A DNA stretch of 64,000 nt from Nostoc sp. CHAB 5836 (GCF_020829445.1 NZ_JAIVFV010000017.1:1-64000), one strand, 5' to 3'. Numbered from the stretch's first letter, positions 1-8,749 are shown. The notes: generated from the sequence alone by a model not told the origin. Program-made: numbers and translations.

Positions 1-51
1 CTAAGCATTCAAAAAGCTCAATTTCTTACTGAAGTAGGTTGGCGCAATTGA
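1..51 (+). CDS. Possible C-terminal end of a gene truncated by the window edge
   Basis: Frame 1 reads 16 codons (LSIQKAQFLTEVGWRN) and then a TGA stop. The stop lies inside the start of a family-A repeat (bases 32-161), so the last few residues would be repeat-encoded. The fragment is too short to identify, and it may equally be non-coding. Confidence 0.25.
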   Translation, partial: LSIQKAQFLTEVGWRN

Positions 52-161
52 AGCTAACTGGCAAGGGCTGTCATTTGTCCTTTGTCATTTCTCATTGGTA
101 AGAGTTTCAAGCCTATTTACATTTCATCACATAGGTTAATTTATTTTCACCGACTTACTTA
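32..161 (-). repeat. Family A MITE-like repeat, copy 1
   Basis: About 130 bp, related to at least eight other copies in the window (5152-5282, 6096-6226, 13121-13244, a partial copy at 24884-24956, 32364-32497, 45664-45797, 46919-47051, and an interrupted copy at 50418-50681). The ends are imperfect inverted repeats of the type TTAAGTAAGTCGGC / GCGTCGCTCTACTTAA. The interior contains TGACAAATGACAGCCTTAG and ATTTACGTTTCGTAAT-like blocks. It encodes nothing recognisable. Confidence 0.75.
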
Positions 162-395
162 GATGATATAATTTGTACTACCAATGTAGAGACGTTGCGT
201 TGCAACGTCTCTACACATATTTGTCCCACACAGACAAGAAAGAACAATTAGAATTTATCTAGAAATTCATGGTGAGATATTTATTAAATCAAACATTTTT
301 ATATGTGCGTTAATTACGAATTACGTTAGCGGTAGCGAGTCTTCGAGTGTCCGCAGGAGCGTCATTACTTTCCTTGTGCCGACTTGTACTGCCCT

Positions 396-574
396 TAAGA
401 GGATGTTTGAAAAGTTTTGGGCGATTGGAAATCGCGGCTACACAAGCAAAGTCCGCCTGCGCGGACTAACACAAAATCAAGCTTCTTAACCCACGTAGAT
501 GGGTTTCGTCTGTGTAGCCGCGACTTCTAGTCGCCAGGGCAAGTAATAATTTAGACTTTTCAAACAACCTCTAA
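396..574. repeat. Family E MITE-like repeat, copy 1
   Basis: The element is bounded by inverted ends AGAGGATGTTTGAAAAG and CTTTTCAAACAACCTCT. Related elements lie at 13242-13409, 33319-33487 and 42257-42422, and a half copy near 7330-7352. The interior differs between copies; here it is a GC-richer hairpin (GGCTACACA facing TGTGTAGCC). The rest of 162-629 holds a short palindrome (GTAGAGACGTTGC facing its complement, 186-214) and no gene. Confidence 0.7.
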
Positions 575-629
575 GTGCGATCGCTTTCATCGCTATGATC
601 GAGTCAGTAACTAGGAGCTGATCTGAGCA

Positions 630-1097
630 ATGCCTAACCCGCTATACGATCAAGATTTGCAATTATGGATTGAGCAAACCATTCAACAGTTACAAAATCA
701 TGAATTTGAGGCGTTGGATACTCAGCATTTGATTGAGGAATTAGTTGATTTGGGTAAAGCCGAAAAAAATGCGCTCAAAAGCAATCTGACAATTTTATTG
801 GCGCATTTACTCAAGTTACACGTTCAGCATCATGTCCCCGATAGCATGAAAGGAAGCTGGTGTAGCTCAATACTTGAACATCGTCAGCAAGTTATCAATA
901 ATTTGGCAGATACTCCTTCTTTAAAAAGTTTTTTGGTAGAGGCGGTGGAAAAAGGCTACCCAGATGCTCGCAAGCTAGCCATTAAGGAAGGTAAGCTAGC
1001 TAAGTTTGGGGTTCAGATACCTCAAGAAAGTGAATATCCTACCGTTTGTCCTTTTTCCATTGACCAGATTTTAGATGAGGATTTTTACGGGCTGTAG
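630..1097 (+). CDS. DUF29 family protein
   Basis: 155 residues, matching the usual size of the DUF29 family, which is expanded in cyanobacteria and has no established function. The typical opening is present (YDQDLQLWIEQTIQQL, then ALDTQHLIEEL), followed by the GKAEKNALKSNL helix and a mid-protein block with SWCSSILEHRQQ. It appears soluble and all-helical, with no signal peptide or membrane segment. It stands alone, downstream of a repeat-rich stretch, with a weak AGGAG-like ribosome site about 12 bases before the ATG. The family call is from recognition of the N-terminal pattern. The molecular role is unknown, and nothing nearby suggests one. Confidence 0.85.
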   Translation: MPNPLYDQDLQLWIEQTIQQLQNHEFEALDTQHLIEELVDLGKAEKNALKSNLTILLAHLLKLHVQHHVPDSMKGSWCSSILEHRQQVINNLADTPSLKSFLVEAVEKGYPDARKLAIKEGKLAKFGVQIPQESEYPTVCPFSIDQILDEDFYGL

Positions 1098-1297
1098 AGG
1101 ATTGCTCCTGCTGTCATATTGATTTACGTCTAAATGGATAGACAGGTGAACCGAAAGGTTCTACAATCTGACTGATTGCGGTAAATTTACCTATTGCCCA
1201 ATCCACATAAGCATAGTAAAGATTTTCTAGTGATTCCCTTTGCTTGCGGAAGCACTAAATTAATATAGGAAAGTCTTGATTAAAGGGCAGCAAACAA

Positions 1298-1420
1298 ATG
1301 GATGTAAAGCTGATTCTGGCCGGATTAACGGTTATATTTACGGTTTCATGCCTATTCTTTGGCACGAAAAACGGATTCTACGATTCTGATAACTATCACG
1401 GCAATGGCTCGGCCCACTGA
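1298..1420 (+). CDS. ndhP: Small membrane protein, probably NDH-1 subunit NdhP
   Basis: A 40-residue ORF starting MDVKLILAGLTVIF and ending NYHGNGSAH. Residues 4-23 form one hydrophobic transmembrane helix, followed by the polar tail FFGTKNGFYDSD. This layout of one helix and a conserved soluble tail matches my memory of NdhP (the Sml0013 family), a single-helix subunit of the large NAD(P)H dehydrogenase complex in thylakoids, which works in respiration and cyclic electron flow. The gene is monocistronic, and it is short enough to be missed by length-filtered gene calling. The intact hydrophobic-plus-tail design makes a real gene likely. The NdhP name is less certain than the gene itself. Confidence 0.6.
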   Translation: MDVKLILAGLTVIFTVSCLFFGTKNGFYDSDNYHGNGSAH

Positions 1421-1722
1421 GATCAATCTGTAGACCATTTGGCAACTTGCTGTAGAGTGAGTTGACTAAGATAGCTCAGAACTTGCAAAGGGAAAATAAA
1501 CAAGAGCCAAACTCCTTGAGCTATTAGCTTAGTGGCTTTTCGTTAGCCCACCTTTCCGAACCAGTGCGGGTTCGGTGAAGGCGTCCTCCCCAATCAAAAA
1601 TCTGTATTCTCAGGGTGTAGGGGCGCACGATCAAACTTACCCCTAAGTCACAAAACCAAAATTTGTGTAACTTTTGGCTTTTGGGATATGTCCATGATGA
1701 TGAGGTTTGAGGGGAGGAGAGC
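1421..1722. other. Intergenic stretch without a gene
   Basis: About 300 bases between the small membrane protein and the metallo-hydrolase. No convincing ORF or hairpin was seen. The end carries a strong purine-rich ribosome site (GGGGAGGAGAGC) directly before the ATG at 1723. Confidence 0.5.
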
Positions 1723-3393
1723 ATGAGGGATAATCTATCGGCATCCTCTCGCGTAGATGCTGGGGAATTGGGTAGTGAATTAGAATGTTTACCCTATAGT
1801 GTTCAGCATGACGATGAGGGCGTGTGTTTATTGGTGAAGATGGGGCCACACCGCATCCTGTTGGACTGTGGTATGGAAGATATTTCATCGCTGGCTAAGG
1901 GGGTTACTAAGTCAAACCGTGAAGCTAGTTCGCCCCTACCAGCAGATTTAGTTTTGATTAGTCACGCTCACCCAGATCACGCCAGAGGCTTACTAGCACT
2001 GCATAAAGCTTTTCCGAAGTTACCTATTTATGGTAGCGAAGTAACCAGTAAGTTACTGCCACTGAATTGGCTAGACCAAGATCCTGAGAAAATTTCCCAA
2101 TTTTGCCATGCCTTACCGTTGCGATCGCCTGTGGAATTCCAAGATGGTCTGGTGGCAGAATTATTTCCCGCAGGGCATCTACCAGGGGCAGTGGCAATTT
2201 TACTTACCTACACCACCAAGCAGCGTACGTACAAACTACTGTATACAGGTGACTTTTTCCTGTCAAATTCCCGGCTGGTAGAAGGTTTGCGTTTAGAGGA
2301 ACTGCGGGGCTTAGATTTGGATGTGCTAATTATTGAAGGCAGTTATGGCACATCCCGCCATCCTCACCGCCGCAACCAAGAAAATCAACTAGCAGAGCGA
2401 ATTAATCGCGCGATCGCTGACCATTGTTCTGTAATCCTTCCCACCCCGGCTTTAGGATTGGGTCAAGAATTATTAATGCTTTTGCGGTCACATCACCACT
2501 TCACCGGACAAGATTTAGATATCTGGGTAGATGGTGCTGTGGCCACTGGGTGTGATGCCTATCTAGAACTGCTACCCTATCTGCCCCCATCGGTACAGAA
2601 CTTCGCCCGCCATCAACCCTTGTTTTGGGATGAACGCGTGCGTCCCCGCGTGCGGCGTTTACAACCAGAACATCGTCCCACTGTGGGCAAGTCACCTTGT
2701 ATTGTCCTCACTGACTCTATATCTGATTTGGGTGAACACTGTCAACTAGATACGGGCCCTTGGCTGATCCTTCTACCACAAAGAATTGATATAAAAGTTA
2801 ACAAAGAATATTTAGCACCCACCACTATTGAAACTTACCTATTAGCTCAACATAGTGATGGCCCTGGTACTACGCAGTTAATTCATAATTTGCGACCCCA
2901 GCACGTCATTTTTGTCCACGGTTCTCCTGCCTACTTGGCAGACCTGACTAGTTTAGAGGAGCTGCAAAACCGCTATCATGTACATTCGCCGGCGGCTAAC
3001 ACCTTAGTAGAACTGCCTATTGGTGACATATTTTTACAACCCGCACCGCCAGAGACTAACTACGAAGGCGAACTGACAGAGTTGGGAACAGTAATCACAA
3101 TCACCCTAACCGATGTGATTACTGCTGATCCGCGTTGGCAACAATTTGCCGATACTGGTTTAATCGAAGCTCGTTGGCAAGGGGAAGAACTAGTATTGAG
3201 GGGATTGTCTCAACGAGAACTGCTCAATCAAAATAGCGATCGCTATACATGGACAGATGTGGACTGTTGCGGTACTTGCCGACATCAAAGGGGACAGAGG
3301 TGTTGGAACCCAGCTTCCCCGTTGTATAACTTTAAGGTAACTCTCGAAGGTTACTGTCCTGCCTTTGAAGGTTTATCTAGTCCTGAGTCCTAA
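1723..3393 (+). CDS. MBL-fold metallo-hydrolase with beta-CASP domain
   Basis: 556 residues. The N-terminal metallo-beta-lactamase fold has the metal motif HAHPDH at about residues 81-86, then GDFFLSN and the beta-CASP-like region (LIIEGSYGTSRHPHR onward). The later motif FVHGSPA (around 405) fits the C-terminal part of the nuclease core. The last 60 residues hold a Cys-rich cluster (CCGTC, RCWNP, GYCPAFE) that could bind a metal. The family includes RNase J and CPSF-type RNA nucleases, so an RNA-processing role is plausible but not shown. The start is supported by GGGGAGGAG just upstream. The gene stands alone. The C-terminal Cys cluster is an addition to the plain beta-CASP layout. Confidence 0.85.
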   Translation: MRDNLSASSRVDAGELGSELECLPYSVQHDDEGVCLLVKMGPHRILLDCGMEDISSLAKGVTKSNREASSPLPADLVLISHAHPDHARGLLALHKAFPKLPIYGSEVTSKLLPLNWLDQDPEKISQFCHALPLRSPVEFQDGLVAELFPAGHLPGAVAILLTYTTKQRTYKLLYTGDFFLSNSRLVEGLRLEELRGLDLDVLIIEGSYGTSRHPHRRNQENQLAERINRAIADHCSVILPTPALGLGQELLMLLRSHHHFTGQDLDIWVDGAVATGCDAYLELLPYLPPSVQNFARHQPLFWDERVRPRVRRLQPEHRPTVGKSPCIVLTDSISDLGEHCQLDTGPWLILLPQRIDIKVNKEYLAPTTIETYLLAQHSDGPGTTQLIHNLRPQHVIFVHGSPAYLADLTSLEELQNRYHVHSPAANTLVELPIGDIFLQPAPPETNYEGELTELGTVITITLTDVITADPRWQQFADTGLIEARWQGEELVLRGLSQRELLNQNSDRYTWTDVDCCGTCRHQRGQRCWNPASPLYNFKVTLEGYCPAFEGLSSPES

Positions 3394-3732
3394 GTACTGA
3401 GTTAGGATTTGTTACTCAGCACTCAGCGAAAAGTCAGAAATGCGGCTCCCGCCGTAGACGGTTTTGCGGTTTGCCACAGCCATCTGAACTTCTCCTTGGC
3501 CCTAGCCTCTCACGAGTGGGAGCTACGGTGTGTACACAAGTGACTTATTTTGCTCAAAGCCCTTTCAGTCCTAACAAGAACAGCCCCAACCCTTCAAGGG
3601 AAGGGGAGCCAATCTTCAAAGCCCCTCTCCGCTTCGGAGAGGGGTTTGGGGAGAGGTCTGCCAACTTGTGTATACACGGTAGCCCTTTGGGAGAAGGGGA
3701 AACCCCAAAGGCGAACAGTAAGTCAGCAGTGA
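3394..3732. repeat. Intergenic repeat block with family D hairpins
   Basis: Contains a palindromic GC-rich block (CCCCTCTCCGCTTCGGAGAGGGG) of a type that recurs near 11460-11570, 14720-14790, 20770-20840, 21410-21510, 27130-27210, 27490-27600, 35750-35850 and 57710-57780. ORFs read through it are repeat artefacts. Confidence 0.6.
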
Positions 3733-4044
3733 TTATTCTGGATTCGAGTCAGTGTAACGGTTGTGGATGCGTTCAGCTTCGGGACAGTCTTCTGTCATCA
3801 GAGGTTCCACATTCCCACGTGGTACTGAAGCCAATTTTTGGGTTACAGCACCAATGCTCTCGAGGCGAACCATTTCTTCCCAAGAACAAACTTCGTCCTC
3901 TTCTTCGGTTTCATAGCGTAGGGTCACTAAATCTCCCTCTATGTCGATGATGCGGGCGCGTTCAATCCAGCGTTGCTGGTCCCGCAAGAAAACACATACC
4001 TCGCGCCCATCGCAACACAGTTGATAAATCTTGCGGTGTAGCAT
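3733..4044 (-). CDS. Small conserved cyanobacterial protein (probably DUF6679 family)
   Basis: 103 residues starting MLHRKIYQLCCDGREV. The central part reads as a small beta-rich domain (ERARIIDIEGDLVTLRYE) followed by an acidic stretch (EEEDEVCSWEEMVRLESI). No signal peptide or membrane segment was seen. I associate this pattern with DUF6679, a cyanobacterial family of unknown function, with moderate certainty. The last 20 residues (EAERIHNRYTDSNPE) run up to a repeat-rich spacer. It stands alone, convergent with the metallo-hydrolase gene. Confidence 0.75.
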   Translation of the reverse strand: MLHRKIYQLCCDGREVCVFLRDQQRWIERARIIDIEGDLVTLRYETEEEDEVCSWEEMVRLESIGAVTQKLASVPRGNVEPLMTEDCPEAERIHNRYTDSNPE

Positions 4045-4681
4045 GTACTGTTTCTGCCTTTTTAAACAACGTAGTTAAACCTGTCAAAATCGGGGTTCTC
4101 CCCCATTACATTACACCTTTAAGAGGTTAATTTCACCGTTTAGAACAAGTGCGTTTCATGACCCAATTCCCAAATTTGCTTGTAGTTGTCAAAATATGAG
4201 AAATATTGGGTCATCAATCAAGGCTTGCTCTGGCAATGAACTCAATCTCCTTCCGGCTCCTTTTAAGGAATGTTTGCTTCATAGAAGTCAAATAATCCAG
4301 TACCTGTCCTAACCAGGTTCATATTTGCTGGTGAGTCATTCTTCCCATTATGTAATAAAGAATACTCCAAAACAATCGTTGACTGCGGTTGTTTGACTTG
4401 CCTACTTTTAATCATTGGCATCACTGGGAAGTCCGGGGACTTGGCTTTACTTTTACCCACTTGTATCTGATCTTAACTCATTCTTTTGCTGACCTTGATG
4501 CTTTTGAACAACAACACCCAAAGAGTTTTGAGTTTTTAAGGTTTTTGCCTAATCATAATTAAGAAAAAGTCGATGGAGTAGGGGAAAAAAGAAGAGGGGC
4601 ACAGAAGATGGGGGGCAGAGGGGAAATACCCTGATAAAATTACCCTCCGCCGCCGATCTTCTGTGGAAGTCTCAGCAAGAT
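4045..4681. other. Gene-poor spacer
   Basis: No ORF here has convincing protein character. A 65-codon minus-strand ORF (4263-4460) is open, but its sequence is not protein-like. A purine-rich tract lies at 4575-4625. Confidence 0.4.
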
Positions 4682-4891
4682 TTATTGGGTGGGGGGAAAT
4701 TGCATCAGCAGACTCGACGAGGACGCTTCTCGTTTAATTTGACCTGTGCGAACTGCATTGTATAGGGCTAGGAGGGCTGACAAATCTTCTTCTTTCCAGG
4801 ATTTAGTGGTTAGCACTTGATGGAGTAAACCCTCAGATTCAGCACTAAGATATCCAGTTTCAAAAGCAGATGCTATGAGTGCGCGAATCAT
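4682..4891 (-). CDS. Small conserved hypothetical protein
   Basis: 69 residues, starting MIRALIASAFETGYLSAESEGLL. The pattern of two amphipathic helices around SWKEEDLSALLALYNAVRTGQI is one I recall from short cyanobacterial hypothetical proteins often present in several copies in Nostoc. No membrane segment or catalytic motif is visible. The tail (SSSSLLMQFPPTQ) looks unstructured. It is preceded in the genome by about 390 bases of repeats and has no operon partner. The gene is probably real; its function is unknown. Confidence 0.6.
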   Translation of the reverse strand: MIRALIASAFETGYLSAESEGLLHQVLTTKSWKEEDLSALLALYNAVRTGQIKREASSSSLLMQFPPTQ

Positions 4892-5151
4892 CTTGATTAG
4901 GGCAAAGTGAGCAATTTCTTAATCTAGTATCCAAATATTTCCCTCTCTTATTAATTGATATAAAACATTAATCCGATGTGATCAGCGTTACGATTAGTCA
5001 GTGATTTTGATCACACCACTAAAATAATTCTTAATACCTCGATTCCTTTCGACTCGCCCTGACTTGTACTGCCCTTAAGGGAGTCGCTCGGCACAAGGAA
5101 AGTAATGACGCTCTCTACAAGACGCCGTGCGTAGCTTCATTTACTTGCTAT

Positions 5152-5282
5152 AAGTAAGTCGGCAAGAATAAATCAAACTATATTACGAAACGTAAAGACA
5201 CCTGAAACCCTTATAAATGAAGAAGGACAAGTGACAAATGACAGCCTTAGCTAGTTAGCTTTATTTGCGTCGCTCTACTTAA
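5152..5282 (+). repeat. Family A MITE-like repeat, copy 2
   Basis: A full-length copy, in the orientation that starts AAGTAAGTCGGCAAG and ends GCGTCGCTCTACTTAA. It directly abuts the stop codon of the Nif3-like gene at 5283. The rest of 4892-5151 holds a shorter repeat (TTGTACTGCCCTTAAG and GTAATGACGC) that also occurs inverted near 355-395. Confidence 0.75.
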
Positions 5283-6092
5283 TCAACCAAAAAACTGGCG
5301 AAAATCTTCATCGTTTTGACTTAATTGCACCCAGTTTAGGTTTAAGGACTGGAATTTTTGCACCAGGCGATCGCAAGCTGGACGTTCGGTAGCGTAATGT
5401 CCGGCATCAATTAAAATGAGATTGGGTAGGCCCAGCCCGCCGTAGGCATCGCGGCTTTCTTGAAACTGATGAAATTTACAGTCAGAAGTCAGATAAGCTG
5501 TCGCACCAGTTTTGGCGACGGCCGAAATGTAACTACCTCCCGAACCACCCAAAACAGCAACTCGTGAAATTATTTGCTGTAAATCAGCACTTGGTGAAAA
5601 AATCAAATTAGGAGGAGCAAGTCGGGTTTGAATTGTCGTAAGTAACTGCTGTAATGTCAGAAATGGTTCTAGCAAACCAACACGACCATATCCTAATCCC
5701 CCTTGTGTAGGTACTATGGGAGTAACTTCTTTGAGTTCTAAAATCTGAGCCAAAACGTCAGCAGTACCATCCTGCACTTGGTCGAAATTCGTGTGAGCAG
5801 TGTAAATACCAATATTGTGGGTAAAGGCTAACCGTACCATTTCGGCGATCGCTTCACCACTGCGTAAAGATTTGGGAGGAGTAAAAATCAAGGGATGATG
5901 AGCAAATATCAGATTAGCCTTATGTGCGATCGCTTCTTGCATTACCGCCAAAGTTGGTGTCAAACAGACCAAAACTCGTGCTTTTTCCGGCAAAATTCCT
6001 GGCTCGATTTGCCAGCCACAATTATCCCAGCTTTCGCACCAAGCTGGATTTGCCCATGCTTCAAACCAAGTAATTAAATCAGCAATTTTCAT
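5283..6092 (-). CDS. Nif3-like dinuclear metal center protein
   Basis: 269 residues from the ATG at 6092. The open frame extends six codons further (MPTYLI), but those codons lie in a family-A repeat, and MKIADLITWFE is the typical family start. Metal-ligand motifs are present: FAHHPLIF near residue 65, YTAHTNFDQ near residue 97, and the C-terminal IDAGHYATER. The family forms hexameric toroids with a two-metal site; its biological substrate is not settled. Length is normal. The gene is squeezed between two family-A repeats in the same orientation, one at the stop codon and one two bases before the start codon, so its upstream control region is repeat-derived. No ribosome site is visible. Confidence 0.9.
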   Translation of the reverse strand: MKIADLITWFEAWANPAWCESWDNCGWQIEPGILPEKARVLVCLTPTLAVMQEAIAHKANLIFAHHPLIFTPPKSLRSGEAIAEMVRLAFTHNIGIYTAHTNFDQVQDGTADVLAQILELKEVTPIVPTQGGLGYGRVGLLEPFLTLQQLLTTIQTRLAPPNLIFSPSADLQQIISRVAVLGGSGGSYISAVAKTGATAYLTSDCKFHQFQESRDAYGGLGLPNLILIDAGHYATERPACDRLVQKFQSLNLNWVQLSQNDEDFRQFFG

Positions 6093-6095
6093 AAT

Positions 6096-6226
6096 TAAGT
6101 AAGTCGGCAAGAATAAACCAAACTATATTACGAAACATAAATACACCTTAAACCTTTATAAATGACCAAGGACAAATGACAAATGACAGCCTTAGCCAGT
6201 TAGCTTTATTTGCGTCGCTCTACTTA
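6096..6226 (+). repeat. Family A MITE-like repeat, copy 3
   Basis: A full-length copy in the same orientation as copy 2, with which it brackets the Nif3-like gene. Its TTAAGTAAGTCGGC end lies a few bases from the start codon at 6092. Confidence 0.75.
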
Positions 6227-6259
6227 TTTTTTTCAGCAATTTTAATTTTTAATTGCTAA

Positions 6260-7009
6260 TCAGCGCTTCTGTGGTTTAATATTTAATTTTAGTGCTAATT
6301 GCTGGCGCATTTCTTGAAAAGGTTTGTTCCACACAGGGCTAGCATTCCAGTTCCATACTGCCACTGGGATAAGTTGTTCTTCAGCAAGATAAGTTAGCAG
6401 ACGATATTCATCTTCTGGTTCACGAGAAAAAGTGAAGGGATTGCGGTAGCCGGTGTCACAGAGTTTATAAGATGTGAGCTGACCATGATTAATCCGTTGT
6501 AAAAGTTCTTGACCTTTCACAAGCAAATAATCCAAAAACAACAGACTAAAAGGCTCTACATGGGCGCGATTTTGTGGCTCTTTTTGTACCCATCTTGCCC
6601 ACTCAAATCCATACATAAAATCGTGAACATAACGGAAGCGTATTTCCGTTTTCTTTCCGAACATCTCCGTCAGTGAAACCATTTTTTCACCAAAAATTTT
6701 TAAGAAAGAAACAGCGCCCTCATCTGCAATTAAAGCCTGCCTAAGCATACTACTTACGAGAAAATCAAAATCCCAGAAGATATTTTCTGGGAAGTTTTGC
6801 AACTGAGTACGGACTATGCTTTCAAGAGTTTCCTGAAGGATTGTGAGGACTTTAATATCGGTGTTTTGTTCTGTAATCAAATTTCCAAATTCTGCAAAAC
6901 TGGTAATTAAGGTCTTTTGCGGATTAAGTGACAATAGATTAATAGATTCCTGGGCAAGTATTTCATCAATCAATTGAAAAGTAGGAGTTGGTGTCACTTC
7001 TTGCTTCAT
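6260..7009 (-). CDS. Conserved hypothetical protein
   Basis: 249 residues; I do not recognise a named family. It is soluble and mostly helical, with aromatic-rich patches in the middle and C-terminal half (RFRYVHDFMYGFEWARWV and AVWNWNASPVWNKPF). No signal peptide, membrane segment, nucleotide-binding motif or Cys cluster was seen. The C-terminus is basic (LKLNIKPQKR). The coding character is strong over the whole length and codon use matches the neighbours. It stands alone between two repeat-containing spacers on the same strand as the Nif3-like gene. Confidence 0.75.
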   Translation of the reverse strand: MKQEVTPTPTFQLIDEILAQESINLLSLNPQKTLITSFAEFGNLITEQNTDIKVLTILQETLESIVRTQLQNFPENIFWDFDFLVSSMLRQALIADEGAVSFLKIFGEKMVSLTEMFGKKTEIRFRYVHDFMYGFEWARWVQKEPQNRAHVEPFSLLFLDYLLVKGQELLQRINHGQLTSYKLCDTGYRNPFTFSREPEDEYRLLTYLAEEQLIPVAVWNWNASPVWNKPFQEMRQQLALKLNIKPQKR

Positions 7010-7422
7010 TGAAATAGCCCAGGCAGCTTACACTAAATGTTAGTGTATATCGAAATAATCAGATGATTAAATAATTATCAATAAACTTAACTTTTCAAGT
7101 TATAAATTTACATTAATTATTTAGTATGTATCTGGTTAATTGGGAGCATCCCAAATGTGCAAAAACCTTGATAGCCCTCATCCCCTTGTTGATCCCCCCT
7201 ATGCCTTCAAAAGGGGGGGATCGGAATTAACAGTGTTCCAATTTATCCGGTAGCCACTGCCTTGACTGGGGGTTTCCCCCATGAGCAAGTGGCATGGATT
7301 TAGGGGGATCTAGAACGTTTTGCTACCGAGAAGAGGACTTTTCAAACATCCTCTTAGACTCAGAATTCATTCTGAGGCGGGCTAGATGAGAATGAAATAG
7401 CCCTGCGATCATTCAGAAATAT
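7010..7422. repeat. Intergenic repeat mixture
   Basis: Holds GC-rich palindromic blocks (CCCCCC tracts around 7195-7275), a half copy of family E (CTTTTCAAACATCCTCTTAG, about 7330-7351), and the right end of family H (GGCTAGATGAGAATGAAATAGCCCTG, about 7380-7405). The gene-proximal part (7010-7130) is AT-rich and may hold the promoter of the 249-residue protein. No ORF is convincing. Confidence 0.5.
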
Positions 7423-7836
7423 CTACCCAGAAACGTGAACAACTAATTCTCTTAAATGACTGCGCTGACGGTGTTCCCAAATATAAATTCCTTGCCAAGT
7501 TCCCAGTACTAGATGACCACGATTAATGGGGATATGTTCAGAAGTGTGAGTGAGTGCGGTACGAATATGTGCCGGCATATCATCGGCGCCTTCAGCATCG
7601 TGGATATATTTGCCTGATTCTGGCACGAGTTTTGCCATAAAATTAGCTAGATCCACAAGAACATCAGGATCGGCATTTTCTTGGATGACTAAACTGGCTG
7701 AAGTATGACGTAAAAATAGAGTACAAAGACCAGTTTCAACTCCTGACTCTGCAACTGTAGCTTCAATTTTTGCAGTGATGTTATAAAAAGATTTACCAGT
7801 GGTAGTAATTTTTAGTAACTTTTGGTAGTGAGTCAT
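7423..7836 (-). CDS. YjbQ family protein (secondary thiamine-phosphate synthase-like)
   Basis: 137 residues, the normal length of the YjbQ/UPF0047 family. Family landmarks are visible: FLRHTSASLVIQENADPDV around residues 42-60, then IRTALTHTSEHIPINRGHLVLGTWQ and EHRQRSHLRELVVHV at the end. Conserved His and Asp residues of the fold are in place. Some members carry weak thiamine-phosphate synthase activity, but the physiological role is open. It is a monocistronic gene with a short spacer to the small membrane-protein pair upstream on the same strand. Confidence 0.9.
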   Translation of the reverse strand: MTHYQKLLKITTTGKSFYNITAKIEATVAESGVETGLCTLFLRHTSASLVIQENADPDVLVDLANFMAKLVPESGKYIHDAEGADDMPAHIRTALTHTSEHIPINRGHLVLGTWQGIYIWEHRQRSHLRELVVHVSG

Positions 7837-7967
7837 TTAAAACAGTAATTATTGATGTTGGTAAGAGCTAATTAGCGGTTCAATCTGCTGGATGTTGCCA
7901 TCGTTCCACCGTTGAGGTATTTCTAGACTGAGTAGGTCTTGAAAAGAAGCGCTTTCAGACGGGATTA

Positions 7968-8228
7968 TTAACCACGCAATAAAATAATGCCTAACACGGC
8001 AGCAATTACTAAAACAACGAGAAATACTATTACCACACTTGCGCCGTTATTAGCTGATTGCTCTGGCTTATTTAATTTCTTATTTAGCGAAGGAGAATCA
8101 AAGCGATTCCAGGGGATTATAGGTGTGTTAGGCAAATTATGAGTCAAAACTGTAATGTTAGTGGTATCTGGCTCAGGTAAAAGCAGGCCCTCTTGAGAGG
8201 ATTTTGTATCGTCTTGGTTGGTATTCAT
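7968..8228 (-). CDS. Small tail-anchored hypothetical protein
   Basis: 86 residues. Residues 1-60 are polar and low in structure (SSQEGLLLPEPDTTNI), and residues 64-84 form one strongly hydrophobic helix (VVIVFLVVLVIAAVLGIILL), so a C-terminal membrane anchor is likely. Its start overlaps the stop of the upstream gene by four bases (ATGA), which indicates translational coupling and a joint function. No family is recognised. Confidence 0.65.
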   Translation of the reverse strand: MNTNQDDTKSSQEGLLLPEPDTTNITVLTHNLPNTPIIPWNRFDSPSLNKKLNKPEQSANNGASVVIVFLVVLVIAAVLGIILLRG

Positions 8229-8722
8229 AGTTTTTGCAATTCAGGAATGAAATAAACCGTTACTTGATGTGACAAGGCAACCACAGCGAGTACAGCAGTA
8301 ACACCAGTCGCATATTTCAAGCCTAGAGAAATATCATTTACTATTTCCTGGTTTCCATTATAAGTCTCTATCAAGTTGGCTAACATCTGTAATTTGTATT
8401 CTTGAGGTAAAAATTTTAAATATTTATTCTGAAAGTCGTCAGTTTCTAAGTTAGGACTTATAACAAACTGACGTGGTAATAAAGCCCAGATTAATAGCAT
8501 AAAATTTAAGAACAATAATAATATTTCTACCGCACTGAAGAGACTGAATCTGGTAATGAGCTTAGATATGGTTAGAAAACTTAGCATTGCGCTGTTTGTG
8601 ACAAATAGGATGTTCATCTGGGTGATTAAAATTTGCCGTTCTTCTTTTTGCCTTTCTAGCACTCGACGCACATCTTGAGCGGCTAATTCCAACGTTTCTT
8701 CGTCTATTGTCGGATCTTCCAT
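8225..8722 (-). CDS. Hypothetical membrane protein with helical N-terminus
   Basis: 165 residues. Residues 8-35 are charged and helical (ETLELAAQDVRRVLERQKEE). Two hydrophobic segments follow at about 36-55 and 63-84, then a polar central loop (ISPNLETDDFQNKYLKFL) and a final hydrophobic segment at about 136-157. The layout of paired helices, cytosolic insert and more helices resembles small membrane effector-type families (SLATT or Pycsar-like), but no sequence motif proves this. It overlaps the downstream 86-residue gene by an ATGA. The role is unknown. Confidence 0.65.
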   Translation of the reverse strand: MEDPTIDEETLELAAQDVRRVLERQKEERQILITQMNILFVTNSAMLSFLTISKLITRFSLFSAVEILLLFLNFMLLIWALLPRQFVISPNLETDDFQNKYLKFLPQEYKLQMLANLIETYNGNQEIVNDISLGLKYATGVTAVLAVVALSHQVTVYFIPELQKL

Positions 8723-8749
8723 TATTAATTTATGTTGTTTTGCATAACT

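Noticed and set aside
3471-3950. 159-codon plus-strand ORF
   Set aside because: It crosses a repeat and then runs antisense to the 103-residue conserved gene.
4263-4460. 65-codon minus-strand ORF
   Set aside because: No family pattern, poor residue balance, and no ribosome site.
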